Shown here piece by piece: positions 22,266 through 35,050 of a stretch of DNA of 64,000 nucleotides. The position numbers and the translations under genes are program-made. Numbering within the stretch: the stretch's first letter is position 1; each line of letters begins with the position of its first letter. This DNA comes from Diphasiastrum complanatum. Its lineage: Eukaryota > Streptophyta > Lycopodiopsida > Lycopodiales > Lycopodiaceae. The stretch is from assembly GCA_029204225.1 (NCBI GenBank), contig CM055097.1, forward strand, positions 47,988,617-48,052,616, in the 5' to 3' direction. The notes beneath the pieces were generated by a model that did no database searches, was not told the origin of the DNA, and saw nothing but the letters and a program-made list of their open reading frames with translations.

Positions 22266-22918
22266 TGTGAGAAATATCAACTAGTTTAGTCATGTTTAGT
22301 TCATTTGGCAATTTAGGCCAATATGCATTTTAGACTTAGAGATAAACATTATGAAGTTATTTTAGTCTAAGTTCATTTGAATTACCACTTTTGGAAAGTG
22401 TGGGAAAATGAAGTAGGTCGAATTTGGGAATATCCAATTTGAATATATTGGTATATTGAATCTAGTCTATTTGTGAGTAGGGTTTTAGATCTAGAAGTTT
22501 CCTATTGTTGATAAGATTGGAGGACATCCAAATAGGGCATGGACGTTATAAATAGTGTACAAGCATGGGAAGAGATAAATTCTCTCTCTCCTCTCATTCA
22601 TGCTTATACATGAGTTTTCTTTTGTTCATATATCCATTTTTGCACTATACTGTTGATATCTTGCAATTTTGTGTGTAGAATGCAATCGTAAGTTGAAAAA
22701 TGGATCCACACATGTGAAATACAGTATCTTACTGTTATTGTATGGACAGGAACTTCATTTTATCATGTATTTAATGTTTGATCAAGATCTTATTGAGTTT
22801 GCATCTTCTATGTGTAGTAGATGTTAGATTTCTACATTGTCAATGGTGCTAGATGTGTTATTCATAACCAAAGATCAAAGGGACATATTGGATCTTAGTG
22901 ATCTGATAATTCTTCACA
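22266..22918 (+). mobile_element. 5' LTR of copia 2 (653 bp)
   Basis: It starts TGTGAGAAATATC, ends AATTCTTCACA, and aligns with the LTR at 12195-12844. It is directly followed by a primer-binding site. Confidence 0.85.
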
Positions 22919-22930
22919 TGGTGTCAGAGC
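22919..22930 (+). other. Primer-binding site, initiator tRNA-Met type
   Basis: TGGTGTCAGAGC differs by one base from the canonical TGGTATCAGAGC and abuts the LTR end. Confidence 0.75.
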
Positions 22931-23513
22931 TATTGTTGCAGGTTATTAAAGGATCAGCCATCTTTAGCAAGGATTTGGAGGAATTACCGATTCTAGAGCA
23001 TGCTAGATTGATTTCTACTAAAAAATCAAGCATTTTTCATGTGTAGAATTGATTTTTTGTAAATCCAAACTCAATATAGGTTTATGAATTTGAAGTAGGC
23101 TGATTTCACACTTCACTTACTGGATTTGGTCACCTTTAATTGCATTATAAAGGTCTCATTGAAGACTACAAGATTCTATAGCAAGTTTGTAGCATTTGCA
23201 TATAGAATTTGGATGATTCAATTTTTGTGCTTTTGTCAAAACCCTAAATTTGTTTGGATCTCTTGTTTTTGAGGTTGTTGGACTTCTCAAGATTTTTTTT
23301 CAAGTTTAGGAAGTGTAAAAGTTCATGATATTGTAGGTTGATCATGTGTTGATGAAGTTCCATTCTATGTGTTGATTTTGGTAGGTTTGGTGCAAGAAAG
23401 ATATTTGAGAGGTTCCATATCTTTGTGATTTCTTTTTTAGTGAATTTTTTGACGTTCAAGAGAGTTATTTGTGCATTTGAATAGGTTGAAAGAGAGGATC
23501 AGGTCATTGCAAC

Positions 23514-24500
23514 ATGGCAACCTCAAGTGGCTTTATGTTGGAAAGCGATGATAGGCTTATCTCAAGCAGCTATTCTACTTGGAAGGTGAGAATGGAGTCT
23601 CGACTTGAGATGAATGAGTTGTTGGACATTGTTGCAGGAGTTGAAGAAAGGCCCTTGGCACAACAAGATCAAATGAGGTATGACAAGAGAGCTAAAAGAG
23701 CTCTACACATCATAAAGATGAATGTTACCAATGAGCTTCTCAAGGAAGTTGATAAGTGTAATTCATCTAATGAGGCTTGGGAAGATTTGAAGAAGCTTTA
23801 TGAATCCAAGTCTACATCAAGAGTTCTTACTCTTAGAAGGAAAATCTTTCAATCTTTTCGAAAGAAGGAAGAGAGTGCTCATGCTTTTGTGTTGAGAGTT
23901 AAAGCATTTTAATAATGAGCTAGTAGCATGTATTGATGAGAGAATTAAGGAGGTAGAACTTGTGCAAGTTATACTTGATAATCTTGTTCAAAGCTTTGCT
24001 ATTCAAAGAACCTTGCGATTTGCAAGAGATCTTGGTGAATGAGGAGTTTAGGATTCAATCAAGAGGAGGTGCATCTACTATATCTCAAGTTGATGGAGAG
24101 GAGGCTATGCTCATCAAAGGCAAGTTCAAGGGCAAAGGAAAAGGCAAGTGGTCAAAGGGTCAAGATCCAGGTGAGTTTTTCTCTTTTGTTGGTCAGAAGA
24201 AAGATAGATCAAAGTCAAAGTGCTTCTATTGTGGAATCAAAGGGCATTTTGCTAATGAATGTTTGAAGAAGCAAAGAGATGATGGTAACAAGCAAATCAA
24301 CTTTACTACTAATGATGAGAATCTAGGTGTTTGTGATTCTCTTATGATGTGTTCTTCAAGTCCAATATCAAATAAAGGTGAAAAGGATTCATGGTGGATT
24401 GATAGTGGAGCTAGTTCACACATGACTAGTCACAAGGACCTACACTACTTCATGTTGGAGGAAAAGTTTGGAATCTATATTTTGTTTTATGATGGTGGCA
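23514..24500 (+). mobile_element. Ty1/copia gag, zinc knuckle and protease (copia 2)
   Basis: The ATG at 23514 opens a copia gag frame (MATSSGFMLESDDRLISS; EAWEDLKKLYESKSTSRVLTL) that ends in a frame change at about 23910. From about 24030 a second frame holds a CCHC knuckle (CFYCGIKGHFANEC) and the aspartic protease start WWIDSGASSHMTS. Homology ends near 24490. Integrase, RT and RNase H are missing, and the 3' region shared with copia 1 begins at about 24628. It is internally deleted and inactive. Confidence 0.85.
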
Positions 24501-24627
24501 TTTTTTCACTAATCTTTCACAAAGAAGTTTGAGATCAAGCATTCATGAGATCTTGTTGGATCTAAATCATATGTTTGAGAGGGAGTATTTTCAAAGGTTC
24601 AGGTATAAAGATATTCACATCTTTGAT

Positions 24628-24940
24628 GTTCAAGTGGATGATCAAGAGGTTGATCTCAAAGGGCTTCAACAACACAAAAGGGAAAGTGGGAATTTGGAGC
24701 TAGTCAAAAGCATCAAAGGAGAGCCAAAGATGTTATGGATGTGTTTTTACAGGTGTTTGAAGACTCAAGTAAGGTCGAAGGAGCAGCAAGGAAGTGTTGT
24801 TCAAATTTACTTTACTTTTTCTATCTCATGTTTGAGCAATTTCATGTGAATGTGTGCAAATTGTCAAGAACTGGCTACATTGGTGTGCATCATTTTGATG
24901 TTGAAGTTGTACTCAGGCATTCTTAATGTTTCTAGTGATA
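24628..24940 (+). repeat. 3' region of copia 2, matching 11425-11725
   Basis: It has the same block order as the 3' region of copia 1. It ends about 80 bp before the LTR of element A; no polypurine tract or 3' LTR of copia 2 follows. Confidence 0.7.
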
Positions 24941-25021
24941 AACTACTCTTCCAAGTTCATAATAGTCTCATCATCAACAAAAAAAAAAACATTTCTTTCA
25001 CCTTTTCTCATGTATAACATC

Positions 25022-26473
25022 TGATGGGGCAAGGGAGATAGAAGAATGCGAACGAAGAAGAGAGCAGAAATATTGTGGAACAGCTCTCCCGTTTTAATCG
25101 GCTGCTAGGTGCAAAAACAGTCTAATAGATAGATTATGCTAAATGTAATCACAACTTTAAGTGTTCTAATTGCCCAACAGGATCTTAGAAATTAATTCAT
25201 ACTTTGAAACAAGAGTACAGTCCACCGAAGAGATTAAAGTTGATTTGTATGTGGCACTACTAAAATCAGATTCAACGTGAAGTATAGTTCTGAAATAAAT
25301 GGAAGAGCAATATGATAACGCGAGTTCCTCAGGCGTCAAAGACAGCCAGCGTCTAATTATAAACTGAGGAGTTGTAGACGTCCGTGTTCTGATCAAAGTT
25401 AGTAAACAAGCGCGATCAAACAGCAATGAAAGTGCATTCAATCACAACAAGCATTTATCTACGTTGTACACAGATAAAAGCAAGCTGCTGCTATATTACA
25501 CTGAAGCACAATACAAAATAGCAATTACAACAAAAAATGACAGCGTAATTGGGATGCTCAAATAATGTGTCCCATGGACGGAGCAACTACCAATCTGTGC
25601 TTGGATGATCTATTTATAGATTTCATCCGTGTATTAATTACATTGAATGATTGTCACCTAATTAGAAAAGTCGTTGTACTTGGAAGTATTTGGCTTTTGT
25701 GACAATTGTACACAATATATATACGGTCAATAATTTAGCATCGTTGACGCGGACGAGGATGTCACAAATTCTCTCACTTCGCAAATTTTGGGAAGTGACT
25801 GGGAACTTCCGAATCGTTCAAAATAGACGACCTTCGAAATTTTTCTCTCTTCGAGATTTTGCAAAAAAGGCGAAGGTGCCCTTGAAAAAATTTAACTTAT
25901 GAAAATAGATAACCATCGAAAATTTTCTCTCTCTTCATATTTTTCGAAAAAATGCAAAAAATCCGAAAGTGTTAGAAAACAGTTAAACTTTTGAACTGCA
26001 CAAGTTTAAACTTTTGAACTATGCAAGTGTCGCATTTCGGAGAAATGTGAAAAAGCCGAAGCTGTTGAAAACATAGTTCATTTCTGTAGATTGTCACGAC
26101 ACTTAGAGTATTTTGCAGACTGTTGCGAAAGTAATGTGTTTTTGCAGACTTGTTCTAAATGCTAATTTTGTGGAAGTCCTTGAAGATGGCCAAGTCTTCA
26201 ATGACTTCAAATTATTGAACTTAACATCTGAACTTGAAATTATGACAGGATTGGTTACCCTTTGCTGGAGATCAGCCAGAAGCCCGTTGTAGACGTTCTT
26301 CAAATAATTTGGCTATCTAAGTTTGGGATTCCTGCAGGTATCAGATGAGCAGACGTAGAACCAAAGTTGGTTTCACCTGACCCTAGATCAATGATCTATA
26401 ATCATGCAGGAAGAATAATGAAATAGAAATTAGTCATTCACCAAGGAGGCAATTGTGGGCTTAATTTCCAACA
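25022..26473 (-). mobile_element. 3' LTR of copia element A (about 1,452 bp)
   Basis: On the minus strand it starts TGTTGGAAATTAAGCCC next to the polypurine tract. On the plus strand its first 250 bp (TGATGGGGCAAGGGAGATAG onward) match the block at 36334-36587. The other LTR is much shorter, so this one gives the full length. Confidence 0.75.
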
Positions 26474-26483
26474 GTCCCCCTTA
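26474..26483 (-). other. Polypurine tract of element A
   Basis: The minus strand reads TAAGGGGGAC directly before the LTR start TGTTGG. Confidence 0.65.
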
Positions 26484-26486
26484 AGG

Positions 26487-28060
26487 TCATAGTTGGTGCC
26501 TTGGTATCTTCGTCAAGTTCAGCATGTTGAAGAACTTCTGGTGCTTGATCCTGGGAAGCGCTTTGGTGAAGATGTCTTTGACCATTTCTGTTGTGGACCG
26601 GTATTGAAGGATCACTTGTCTTGAAAAAACTTTCTCCCGAATGAAATGATACTGGATTTCTATGTGCTTGGATTTGCCATGAAATCTGAGATTCAGTGAT
26701 AGTGAAATACAGCTCAAGTTGTCACACAGAATGGTGGTAGCATTGAACTGAGTGTAATGTAAATTGTGAAGAAATAACCTAATCCATATAGCCTCTTTTG
26801 AAGCTTGACATGCTGCAATGTACTCTGCTTCTGTCGAAGAAAGTGCAACTTGAGTTCCACGAAATCGGTCCCCCTGCCAGATAGAAACAGGACCCGGAGG
26901 TAGATTTCTGGTAGAGACTGTTCCTCCCCAATCTAAGTCGGAGTAGCCTCATAGGACGAGTGGGTCGATAGCATTTCCATCATAACATAAAATGTGGTCT
27001 AAACTTCCCTGAATATATCTCATCACTCTCTTTAATGCTTTCCAATGAGAGATCTTAGGATTAGACATGAATTGACTTAACATGCAAACAATATATGCTA
27101 AATCTGGTCTAGTACACAACATTGCATACATTAGAGATCCGATTAGTGAATGATAAGGGTACTTCGCTAAGTTGAGTACTTCACTATCAGTCTCAACACA
27201 AGAAGGTTTAGTTAATACTATACTTGGATCCATTGGGGTATCAATTGGTTTGCAATCAAACATATGAAACTTTTCTAAAATGCCTTTTAGATATGTCTGC
27301 TGGCTAAGATAGATCTTCTTTTGAAGTCTATCTCTAGTAATGTGAATTTCTAGCAAAGAATGAACATCTCCTAAATGAGTCATGTCAAATTCCTTTGACA
27401 GATCACTCTTAGTAGTGTGCAGAAGAGAAGTGTCATTAGACAAAATAAATACATCATCTATGTAAAGAGCTATGTGAACTGAATTGGTGCCTATATGCTT
27501 TGAATAAACATTACAATCAGCTGAATTGTTTGCAAATCCTAATTGAATGAGATAAGAGTTGATTCTATCGAACCATGCTCTTGCGGTCTGTTTCAGACCG
27601 TAGATTGCTTTGTGCAGCTTGCACACCTTGTGCTCTTGGCCTTTGACTTCGAATCCTTCCGAGTGGAAGGTATAAAGCTCCTCTTCGACATGCCGTTGAG
27701 AAATGTTGTCTTGACATCCATTTGGTGCATTTCGAGGTCTTCCGTGGCTACTAATGCAATCAGAGTCCCGATTGACTGCATCTTGACGACGGGACTGAAA
27801 ATTTCTTGATAATCCACCCCTTGGACTTGAGTGAATCCTTTAGCCACCAACCGTGCTTTCCATTTTGCAATGGAATCATTAGAGTTAATCTTCTTCTTGA
27901 AGATCCACTTGTTGTCGATAACTCTCTTGTGAGTGGGGAAGTCGACCAGCATCCAGGTCTGTGAGTTATACTCGCTTTCCATAGCTTCTTGCCAGTTCAC
28001 AGCATCCTTGGTGCTTTGGCTAGGCTCTCTGGTTCTTCTAATGAAGTCCAAAATGATTGA
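26487..28060 (-). mobile_element. Copia element A: reverse transcriptase and RNase H
   Basis: In protein order on the minus strand: RT N-terminal part (NKWIFKKKINSNDSIAKWKA, QGVDYQEIFSPVVK, MHQMDVKTTFLNG, 27593-28051); then in another frame KLHKAIYGLKQTARAWFD, the active-site box LYIDD, and PYHSLIGSLMYAMLCTRPD (26949-27626). RNase H follows with YSDLDWGG, TEAEYIA, LCDN and SKHIEIQYHFIREKV (about 26490-26940). Catalytic residues are largely kept, but a frame change between the RT halves and stops in RNase H disable it. Confidence 0.9.
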
Positions 28061-28466
28061 GGTGCATACCTCTCAGGAACTGTCCTAGTCCGTGAGGATC
28101 TGCGGACGTTGGATTGACCAGGATGCGATGATACTTCTTCTTGAATTTTTTCATATTTGTTCGAGCTAGCTTGGTCTGGTCTGATGACAAAGTTGTCGGC
28201 TACTCGGCTTATGTAGCTGTAGTTGTAGGTTCTGTAGAAGGAACATCAACATTGGAAGAATCCATGCTACGTAAAATAGGATAAAATGACATAGCATCGT
28301 TTATCAATGGTTGTTTGAAATCATAGTATGTATGTTCTTGAAATATTACATCCCTAGAGACAAATACTACATTGGTGGATGGATCATAAATTTTATAAGC
28401 TTTATGTTCATCAAGATAGCCAATGAAAACACATTTATTTGCCCTATGATCAAGTTTCTTCCTAAG

Positions 28467-29288
28467 CTATTTAGGAATGTGAACAAAACATATACAACCA
28501 AAGATTTTTAAATGGCTGACACTAGGCTTGTGCTCATGCCAGACTTCATAAGGAGTCTTGTTGTTGGCGGCTTTGGTGCTGGATCGATTATGCACATAAC
28601 AGGCTGTGGCAGTAGCTTCTGCCCAGAACTTCCCAGGTAGGTGTGCTTGATGTAGCATGGATCTGGCTGAGTTGAGAAGAGTTCAATTCTTCCTTTCTGC
28701 AATCTTGTTTTGTTGAGGTGAATAGGAAGTGGTGAACTGTCTTCTAAAAACATTTTCAGCCATGTAGTCGGACATCTCGTTAGAGATGTATTCGTCGCCA
28801 CCATCAGTTCGGGGTGCTTTCGCTTTCCTAGACGTTTGTGTCTCAACCATGGCCTTGAATCTCTTGAAGCATTTAGAGGCTTCAGATTTGTGCTTAATGA
28901 ACATGACTGTAAACCATCTAGAATAATCATCTATGAAAGTGATAAAATAGATTGCAACTCCTAATGACGGAGTTGGCATTGGACCACAGAGATTACTATG
29001 TACAAGATCTAATACATGCTTTGTCTTGATGGAGTCTGATTTTGGAAACTTGCTTCTAGAGTGCTTCCCATAGATGCATGATTCACAAAAGAAAGATTTC
29101 ATATCTAATGAAGACAGAAATTCAAACCATCAACTAAATTATTACAACGCATATAAGAAAGTGATCTTGTATTCCCGTGTCCAAATCGACTATGCCACAG
29201 AACAACACTGTCGTTTACATTCTCATTAGAGATACTACCTAATGCAACTGAATTAGAGAGTACGTGGAGATTTTTGACTCTAATGCAT
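28467..29288 (-). mobile_element. Copia element A: integrase, interrupted by element B
   Basis: The minus strand shows the pre-integrase zinc domain (LWHSRFGH, FFCESCIYGKHSRSKF), the integrase core (HSNLCGPMPTPSLG, FIDDYSR, TDGGDEY) and the C-terminal part (PGKFWAEATATACYVHNR). Frames change between about 28683 and 28930. At 29289 the coding sequence stops at the insertion of element B and resumes at 35056 on the other side. Confidence 0.88.
29284..29288. repeat. Target-site duplication of element B, left copy
   Basis: TGCAT directly precedes the left LTR of element B. The matching TGCAT is at 35051-35055. Confidence 0.85.
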
Positions 29289-29552
29289 TGTCAACAATCA
29301 GATATGCAACATCAAGCATTCACCATAAGCAATCACCAAGTAGGGAGGTAGAAGAAGAACACGCAATATCACTCTATTACACTAGATCATACTGAAATGT
29401 AAAAATATACAAATGAATCATGAACCCTGATAGAGAGAAAGAGAATCTATGAGTAGACTAATAGACTAGCCTACGGCTAATTATAGCTAGTAATAGTTGT
29501 CAATGTACATCGTAAACAATAACAGAATGAAGTTTATCATTGATTTCTAACA
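29289..29552 (-). mobile_element. 3' LTR of copia element B (264 bp)
   Basis: It runs from TGTCAACAATC to GATTTCTAACA. It pairs with 34784-35050; a hand alignment shows roughly twenty differences, including a 6-base gap. Confidence 0.92.
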
Positions 29553-31580
29553 CTCTCCCTCTATGATAAAATTACATTCTTTTATTCCTAACAGAGTACA
29601 AAACCTCTCAAATTTACATCTATGTAATGACTTAGTAAAAATATCTGCCATTTGATCTTCAGATTTACAAAAAACAAGATCAATGGCTCCATCAAGAATT
29701 TTCCCTCGAACAAAATGATAGTGTATTTTGATGTACTTGGTTCGAGCATGTAAAATTGGATTTTTGGCAAGGTGAATGGAGCTTTGATTGTCACAAGATA
29801 TAGTAGTCGCATTCACATGTGGTTGACCTAAATCCACAAGCAATCTTCGTAACCATACCGCTTCTTGTGTAGCATTGTTGAGTGCTCCATATTCAGCTTC
29901 CGTTGATGATAAGGCTACTGGGTTGCTTTTTGATGTTTCATGAAATTGCAGCTGTACCATAAATGAATGTATGACCACTGGTAGATCTTCTGTCATCAAT
30001 ATTACCTGCGCAATTGGCATCTGTATAACTTACCAACATTGGCGCTTCAGGCTGATCATACTTTAAACCAAAATTCAATGTTCCTCGGATGTATCTAAGA
30101 ATACGTTATATTTGCGTTGAGCTTTTACATAGTTGGATCAACAAATAGAACTACACTTGCAAGTACCTACTTATGGAGCCAAGATCTTGCATCTCAAATT
30201 TCTTACACAATGCCAATTTAGCTTCCTCAATGAGATTGACATCATTTCCACAAAATGTCAAGTATCTATGTAAAGTACAAGAATTGTCACATCACCATCA
30301 TAGAAGTTGAAGTACAATGATAGATCAAAATCACTTAAAGTAAATCCAAGTGATAGAACAAAAAACTATATACACCAATTATAGTTTGTTTTATTTATTT
30401 CAACAATTACATTACAACTTTTTTTTTGCTAAATCAAACTACCCACCAGCTAAGCATCCACTTTCTCATATTCATCATATGCAGTAAGCTTCATGTTGAC
30501 ATCCATAGGTGTACTCAAAGGCTTACAATTATGAATATTGAACTTATAAAACAAATCTCGTGCATATTTGCTTTGTGTAAGAAAGACCATGTCTTCCTTT
30601 TGCCATACTTCGAAGTACATCAATCTTAGATCGCTCATGTCATAAGCATTGGAAAGATCTGATTTGATTTCATCAATTACGCTCTCATTACTTCCTGTAA
30701 TAATCAAATCATCCACGTACAACACAATGAACACTATATTTGAATCTTGCCTTAGAATGTAAAGATTAGGATCAGCATCACTCTTTACCATTCTCCTTCG
30801 CTTGAAGTGTTCATCAATGCAAGAGTACCATGCCCGTGGTGCTTGCTTCAATCTATAAATTGCTTTGTTGAGCTTACAAACGAGATGCTCTCTCCCTGGC
30901 TCAACAAATCCTTGAGATTGTGCTAAGTACACCTCTTCATCCAGCATCCATTAAGAAAAGTAGATTTAATGTCCATTTGCTGGATCTTCCAACCATAGAA
31001 AGCAAAAATAGCAATGATAGAACGTATAGTTACCATCTTAGCTACGGGTGCGAAGGTTTTCTCAAAGTTAATACCTTCTTGTTGCTCAAATCCTCTCGCA
31101 ACCCACCGTGCTTTGTACTTGTTGAGTTGCCCATCTGCTCCATATTTGATCTTATATATATATTTGCAAGTGATAGGATTCTTACCATCAGGTAGCTCAA
31201 CCAAATTCCACGTTCTATTTTTCGATATGGCTTCCATTTCTATTTCCATAGCTGCATGCCACTCCCTATGCTCCTTTGCTTCATCAAAAGTTTTGGTTCT
31301 TGAGCCTTGAGCATCGAGCCCATCAAGACTAGATTCATCTCTAATATTGCAAGAGGTTTTCGATTTCTACTTGATCTTCTAAGCTCTCCCTGCTCACTTG
31401 ATTCGGGAGTATCTCCCTTATTAGCATCACTTGTTACTGACAAGTACCACTTAGGCACTCTCCTAGGAGTCTCATTATTAACCCTGTCTTTTTCAATTGG
31501 CTCTTCCATATCGACAGCAACTTCTTTCTTCACCTGTACTTTAGCTTTATTATCAAAGACATCAATTGTCAATTTTATTT
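29547..31580 (-). mobile_element. Copia element B: reverse transcriptase and RNase H
   Basis: On the minus strand, RT begins with NRTWNLVELPDGKNPI, YKARWVARGFEQQEGI and AFYGWKIQQMDIKSTFLNG (30923-31249). It continues in another frame with HLVCKLNKAIYRLKQAPRAW and the active-site box LYVDDLIITG (30450-30947). RNase H shows SSTEAEYGAL, SCDNQSSIHLAKN and IHYHFVRGK (29547-30020). 31240-31572 is the polar integrase-RT linker. Frame breaks near 30940 and 30450 and loss of part of RT around 30020-30450 leave it inactive. Confidence 0.9.
29553..29571 (-). other. Polypurine tract of element B
   Basis: The minus strand reads TTTTATCATAGAGGGAGAG and abuts the LTR start TGTTAG. Confidence 0.7.
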
Positions 31581-31715
31581 GATCATTTTGGCATCAAAAG
31601 TAGCATCTCTGAAAATCACGATCTTTTGTGCATCTGTGTCATACATCTTGTATGCCTTGGCTCTTTCATCATATCCAAGGAAAATACACTTAACAGCTTT
31701 TGCATCCAGCTTCTT

Positions 31716-33041
31716 TCATTTTTCATTAGGCACATGAGCGTAAGCATCACAACCAAATACTCGTAAATGAGAAACATTAGGTTTCTTTCCAATAAAAGCT
31801 TCGTAAGGTGTCTTACCCTCCACAGACTTCGTAGGACACCGATTCAAGATATGAGTAGCTGTGTTGCATGCTTCTACCCAAAAAGTATTTGGCAAACCCT
31901 TGCTCTTAAGCATTGCCCTAGCCATCTCCACAATGGATCTATTTTTCCGTTCTACAACTCCATTCTATTCTGGTGAATAGGGTGCAATAGTTTGTCTCTT
32001 GATCCCTTGATCCTTGCAAAAACTAATAAACTCTGTTGAAAAATACTCACCGCCACCATCTAATCTGAGGGTCTTAATATAACATCCTATTTTTTTTTCA
32101 ACTAGAGCCTTGAACTCTCTAAACTTGGCAAAAGCATCTGATTTCTTGCTTATGAAATAAATCCTGATATGTCTACTATAGTCATCAATGAATGTGATGA
32201 AATAGTAACAACCACTAATGGACCTCGTTTGTATTGGTCCACACAGATCGCTATGAACAAGATCAAGAATGTCATTGGCTCTTCTTGCTCCATCTTTGGG
32301 AAATCTCTCTCTATGCTGTTTTTCCAAAATGTAACCCTCACAAATTTTTCCTTCAAAAGAGATATCAGACAATCCAACAACTAGATTACCTCTTTTAAGG
32401 ATTCGCAAGCTTTGAGCACTACTATGACCAAACCTTTGATGCCAAAGGTCACTCCGACTATCAACAGTGCTTACCATAGCTTGAGTAAAAGACCTCGCAT
32501 TCAATTTGTAGAGTCGATTCTCGTTGACTCTAGCTCCTATAACAATCACTTTTTAGTGATTCTTGATGTCCTTGATGAGACATTTGTCGCTGTCAGACTC
32601 AACCTTGAGTTCTTGATCAGCCATCATCCCAACAGATAGTAGATTTTTAGCTAAGCCAGGTACATATTGCACATTGCCTATTTGCTTTATCTTCCCACTG
32701 GGTAACTTCATTGGTACCACACCAACTCCTCTAACAAATAGCAATTTGCCATCAGCTTGTCCAACTTCATCACCATTGTCAATTTCCTTGAGTTCTGAAA
32801 ACCACTCTTTCATTGAAGTCATGTGCTTGGATGCACCACTATCAATGTACCAGGTATCCTTGTCTTCATCACTTGTCATTAAAGCTGTAATGAACAATTT
32901 TGAACTCTCACATGTATCGTCTTCATATTGATCATCATCGTATTGATGTTTATCAATATAATTGTCTTCATAATAATAGTCATCAAATTGATGTTGATCA
33001 ACATAATTTTCCGCTTGCCATTTGTCTTTTCTTTGTTCCAT
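31716..33041 (-). mobile_element. Copia element B: protease, zinc domain and integrase
   Basis: Minus strand: the protease active site WYIDSGASKHMTS (32553-33041); the pre-integrase domain LWHQRFGHSS with CEGYILEKQ, where the second zinc Cys is Tyr; the integrase core with HSDLCGPIQT, FIDDYSR and TLRLDGGGEYF (31965-32549); and the C-terminal part PNTFWVEACNTATHIL (31716-31931). A stop between 31965 and 31931 falls near the third catalytic residue. Confidence 0.9.
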
Positions 33042-33868
33042 CTCCCAGTGGCCAGGTTTGTTTAGTACCTACAATTTTCAGGTTTATTTTGTCTTGAATA
33101 GTTGTGTCCTTGACCTCGGCCTTGATTTCAATTCCCTCGATTCAGACTATCATTGACTTGCTCATGAAATTGTTGAAATGATCCCCGGCTTGAGTTACCT
33201 CCTCTTGATTGATACCTTCCACGACCAAATCTTCCACCTCATCCTCTAACTGCAAGAGCTTGATCATAGCCCCTGTTACGATGATTCAAATTCTCTTGAC
33301 GTTGCTCTTCCTGCAAAAGCAATCCACCTAGTTCTTCATAGGTTGGAAGATTTTCTCTTGTGGCTATACTCGTCACAAACATTTGATGTGACTCACTCAG
33401 ACTATTCAATGTCAATTGTACGATCTCACGATCTTGTACTCGCTCTCTAGCTGCTACTAATTGGTCATGAATTTCTTTGATCTTCAGTATGTGATCGGCA
33501 ATAGTTGCCCCATCATCCATCCACAATGTATGCAACTTCGTCTTCAGAAATAGTATTCGAGATGTATTTGTCGTTTCAAACAATGCCTTCAATGTATCCC
33601 ACACTTCTTTTGGTCCTTCTGAATCCGAAATATAGGGAATGATTGCATCTCTCACTGATAAGTTGATGACATTTCAGACTTTCCGTTTTCTCCTATCAAA
33701 TGCCCGTTGATTTTCTTCAATCACTGGCCTTGTCTCTTCACCTGTCACGATCTCCCATAGCTCCTTTTCCATCAAAATGTTCTTCAATTTGAATTTCCAA
33801 AGTGCATAGTTGCCGGCACCTTCCAATTTGCTTGACTCATTAAGAACACTCTCGCTTAGAGTTGCCAT
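33042..33868 (-). mobile_element. Copia element B: gag with a broken zinc knuckle
   Basis: Gag starts at ATG 33868-33866 (MATLSESVLNES) and shows LEGAGNYALWKFKLKNILM, then after a stop EVWDTLKALFETTNTSRI and a Gln-rich end. Near 33050-33085 the CCHC knuckle is broken by a one-base frame change beside the second Cys, and the last Cys is replaced. The stop near 33670 separates the two gag frames. Confidence 0.85.
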
Positions 33869-33987
33869 TACTGGATAAATGAGTCCGGATCACAAAAAAA
33901 TGGCTCAGTCTGAGCACACAACTTGTCTCCAAATTTTATCACCCCACAAAACTGTAAAAAAAAAAAAAAATTCTTGGTTCTACACCT

Positions 33988-34230
33988 GATATCAGAACGA
34001 TGCGAGGATGTACGACTGTTCGGGGTTCTCTTAGCTCACTCGCGTGGTTCTGATATTGGTACAGACATGCGATATCGAAACGATGCAAGGATGTATGACT
34101 TTTCAGAATTCTCTCTAGCTCGCTTGCGTGGATCCGATATTGGTACGGACATGCAAGATCGGAACGGCACGAGGATGTACGACTTTTCAAAATTTCTCTG
34201 GCTTGCTTGCGTTGACTCGATATTGGTACG
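33988..34230. repeat. Three 83-84 bp tandem repeats in the leader of element B
   Basis: The unit contains GATATTGGTACGGACATGC and GAGGATGTACGAC. Starts fall at about 33988, 34052/34072, 34136 and 34219. It lies between primer site and gag, and the open frames over it follow from the period being near a multiple of three. Confidence 0.8.
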
Positions 34231-34770
34231 GATAAGATGAAAAGTAGAGAGAATATAAGAACTTTTTGAGGGAATATTCTAGATTCCCCACTTCGGCGTG
34301 GCGGCTACGTCGCCTCCTCTTTGCAAAGATTTTGAAGCGAGTGATCGTTCAAACAAACAAAAATCAGTACTGTGAAAAATATGAAGCCTCAAAAACTCTT
34401 AATGGCAGTACTAGACACTGTTTGGTGTGATTTACAATACCCCAAACAAACAGATGAGATATTTCTAGGCAAACAACTCTCTGACAAAACACACTTTTCA
34501 CAAAGACGAAAAAAAAATATTGTAAAACTTTTCCCACTCAACAGATTTTCAATCTGTCTGATGTTGCCCTAGCCTTTCCGATGCCTCTAGGACTGTGTCT
34601 TCATTCTCCACTAGTAACTGTGAGCTCCAAAACCTGCAAAATACATCAAGAAGGATTTTTTCCAGTCGTTTTTGTCTCTCCAAGCTTTCACCTCCTATGA
34701 AGGACTTTCTCACTTCATTCCGGAGCCTGTGACAAGCTGTATCCATTGATCAGACACACAAAACTATCGT
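34231..34770 (-). other. Leader of copia element B, non-coding
   Basis: It lies between the leader repeats and the primer-binding site of element B. No protein was recognised. Confidence 0.5.
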
Positions 34771-34783
34771 TGCTCTGATACCA
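34771..34783 (-). other. Primer-binding site of element B, initiator tRNA-Met type
   Basis: The minus strand reads TGGTATCAGAGCA and touches the LTR at 34784. Confidence 0.9.
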
Positions 34784-35050
34784 TGTCAACAATCAGATAT
34801 GCAACATCAAGCATTCACCATAAGCAATCACCAAGTAGGGAGGCGAAAGAAGAACATGCAATATCACTCTATCTCACTAGATCATATTGAAATGTAAAAA
34901 TATACAAATGAACTCTGAACCCTGATAGAAAGAGAAAATCTACGAGTAGACTAATAGACTAGCCTATGGCTAATCACAGCTAGTAACAGCTGTCAACATT
35001 AATGTACATTGTAAACAATACAGAATGAAGTTTATCATTGATTTCTAACA
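34784..35050 (-). mobile_element. 5' LTR of copia element B (267 bp)
   Basis: It pairs with 29289-29552. It is followed by the right target duplication TGCAT at 35051-35055. Element B as a whole is 29289-35050, a complete but decayed copia inserted in element A in the same orientation. Confidence 0.92.
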
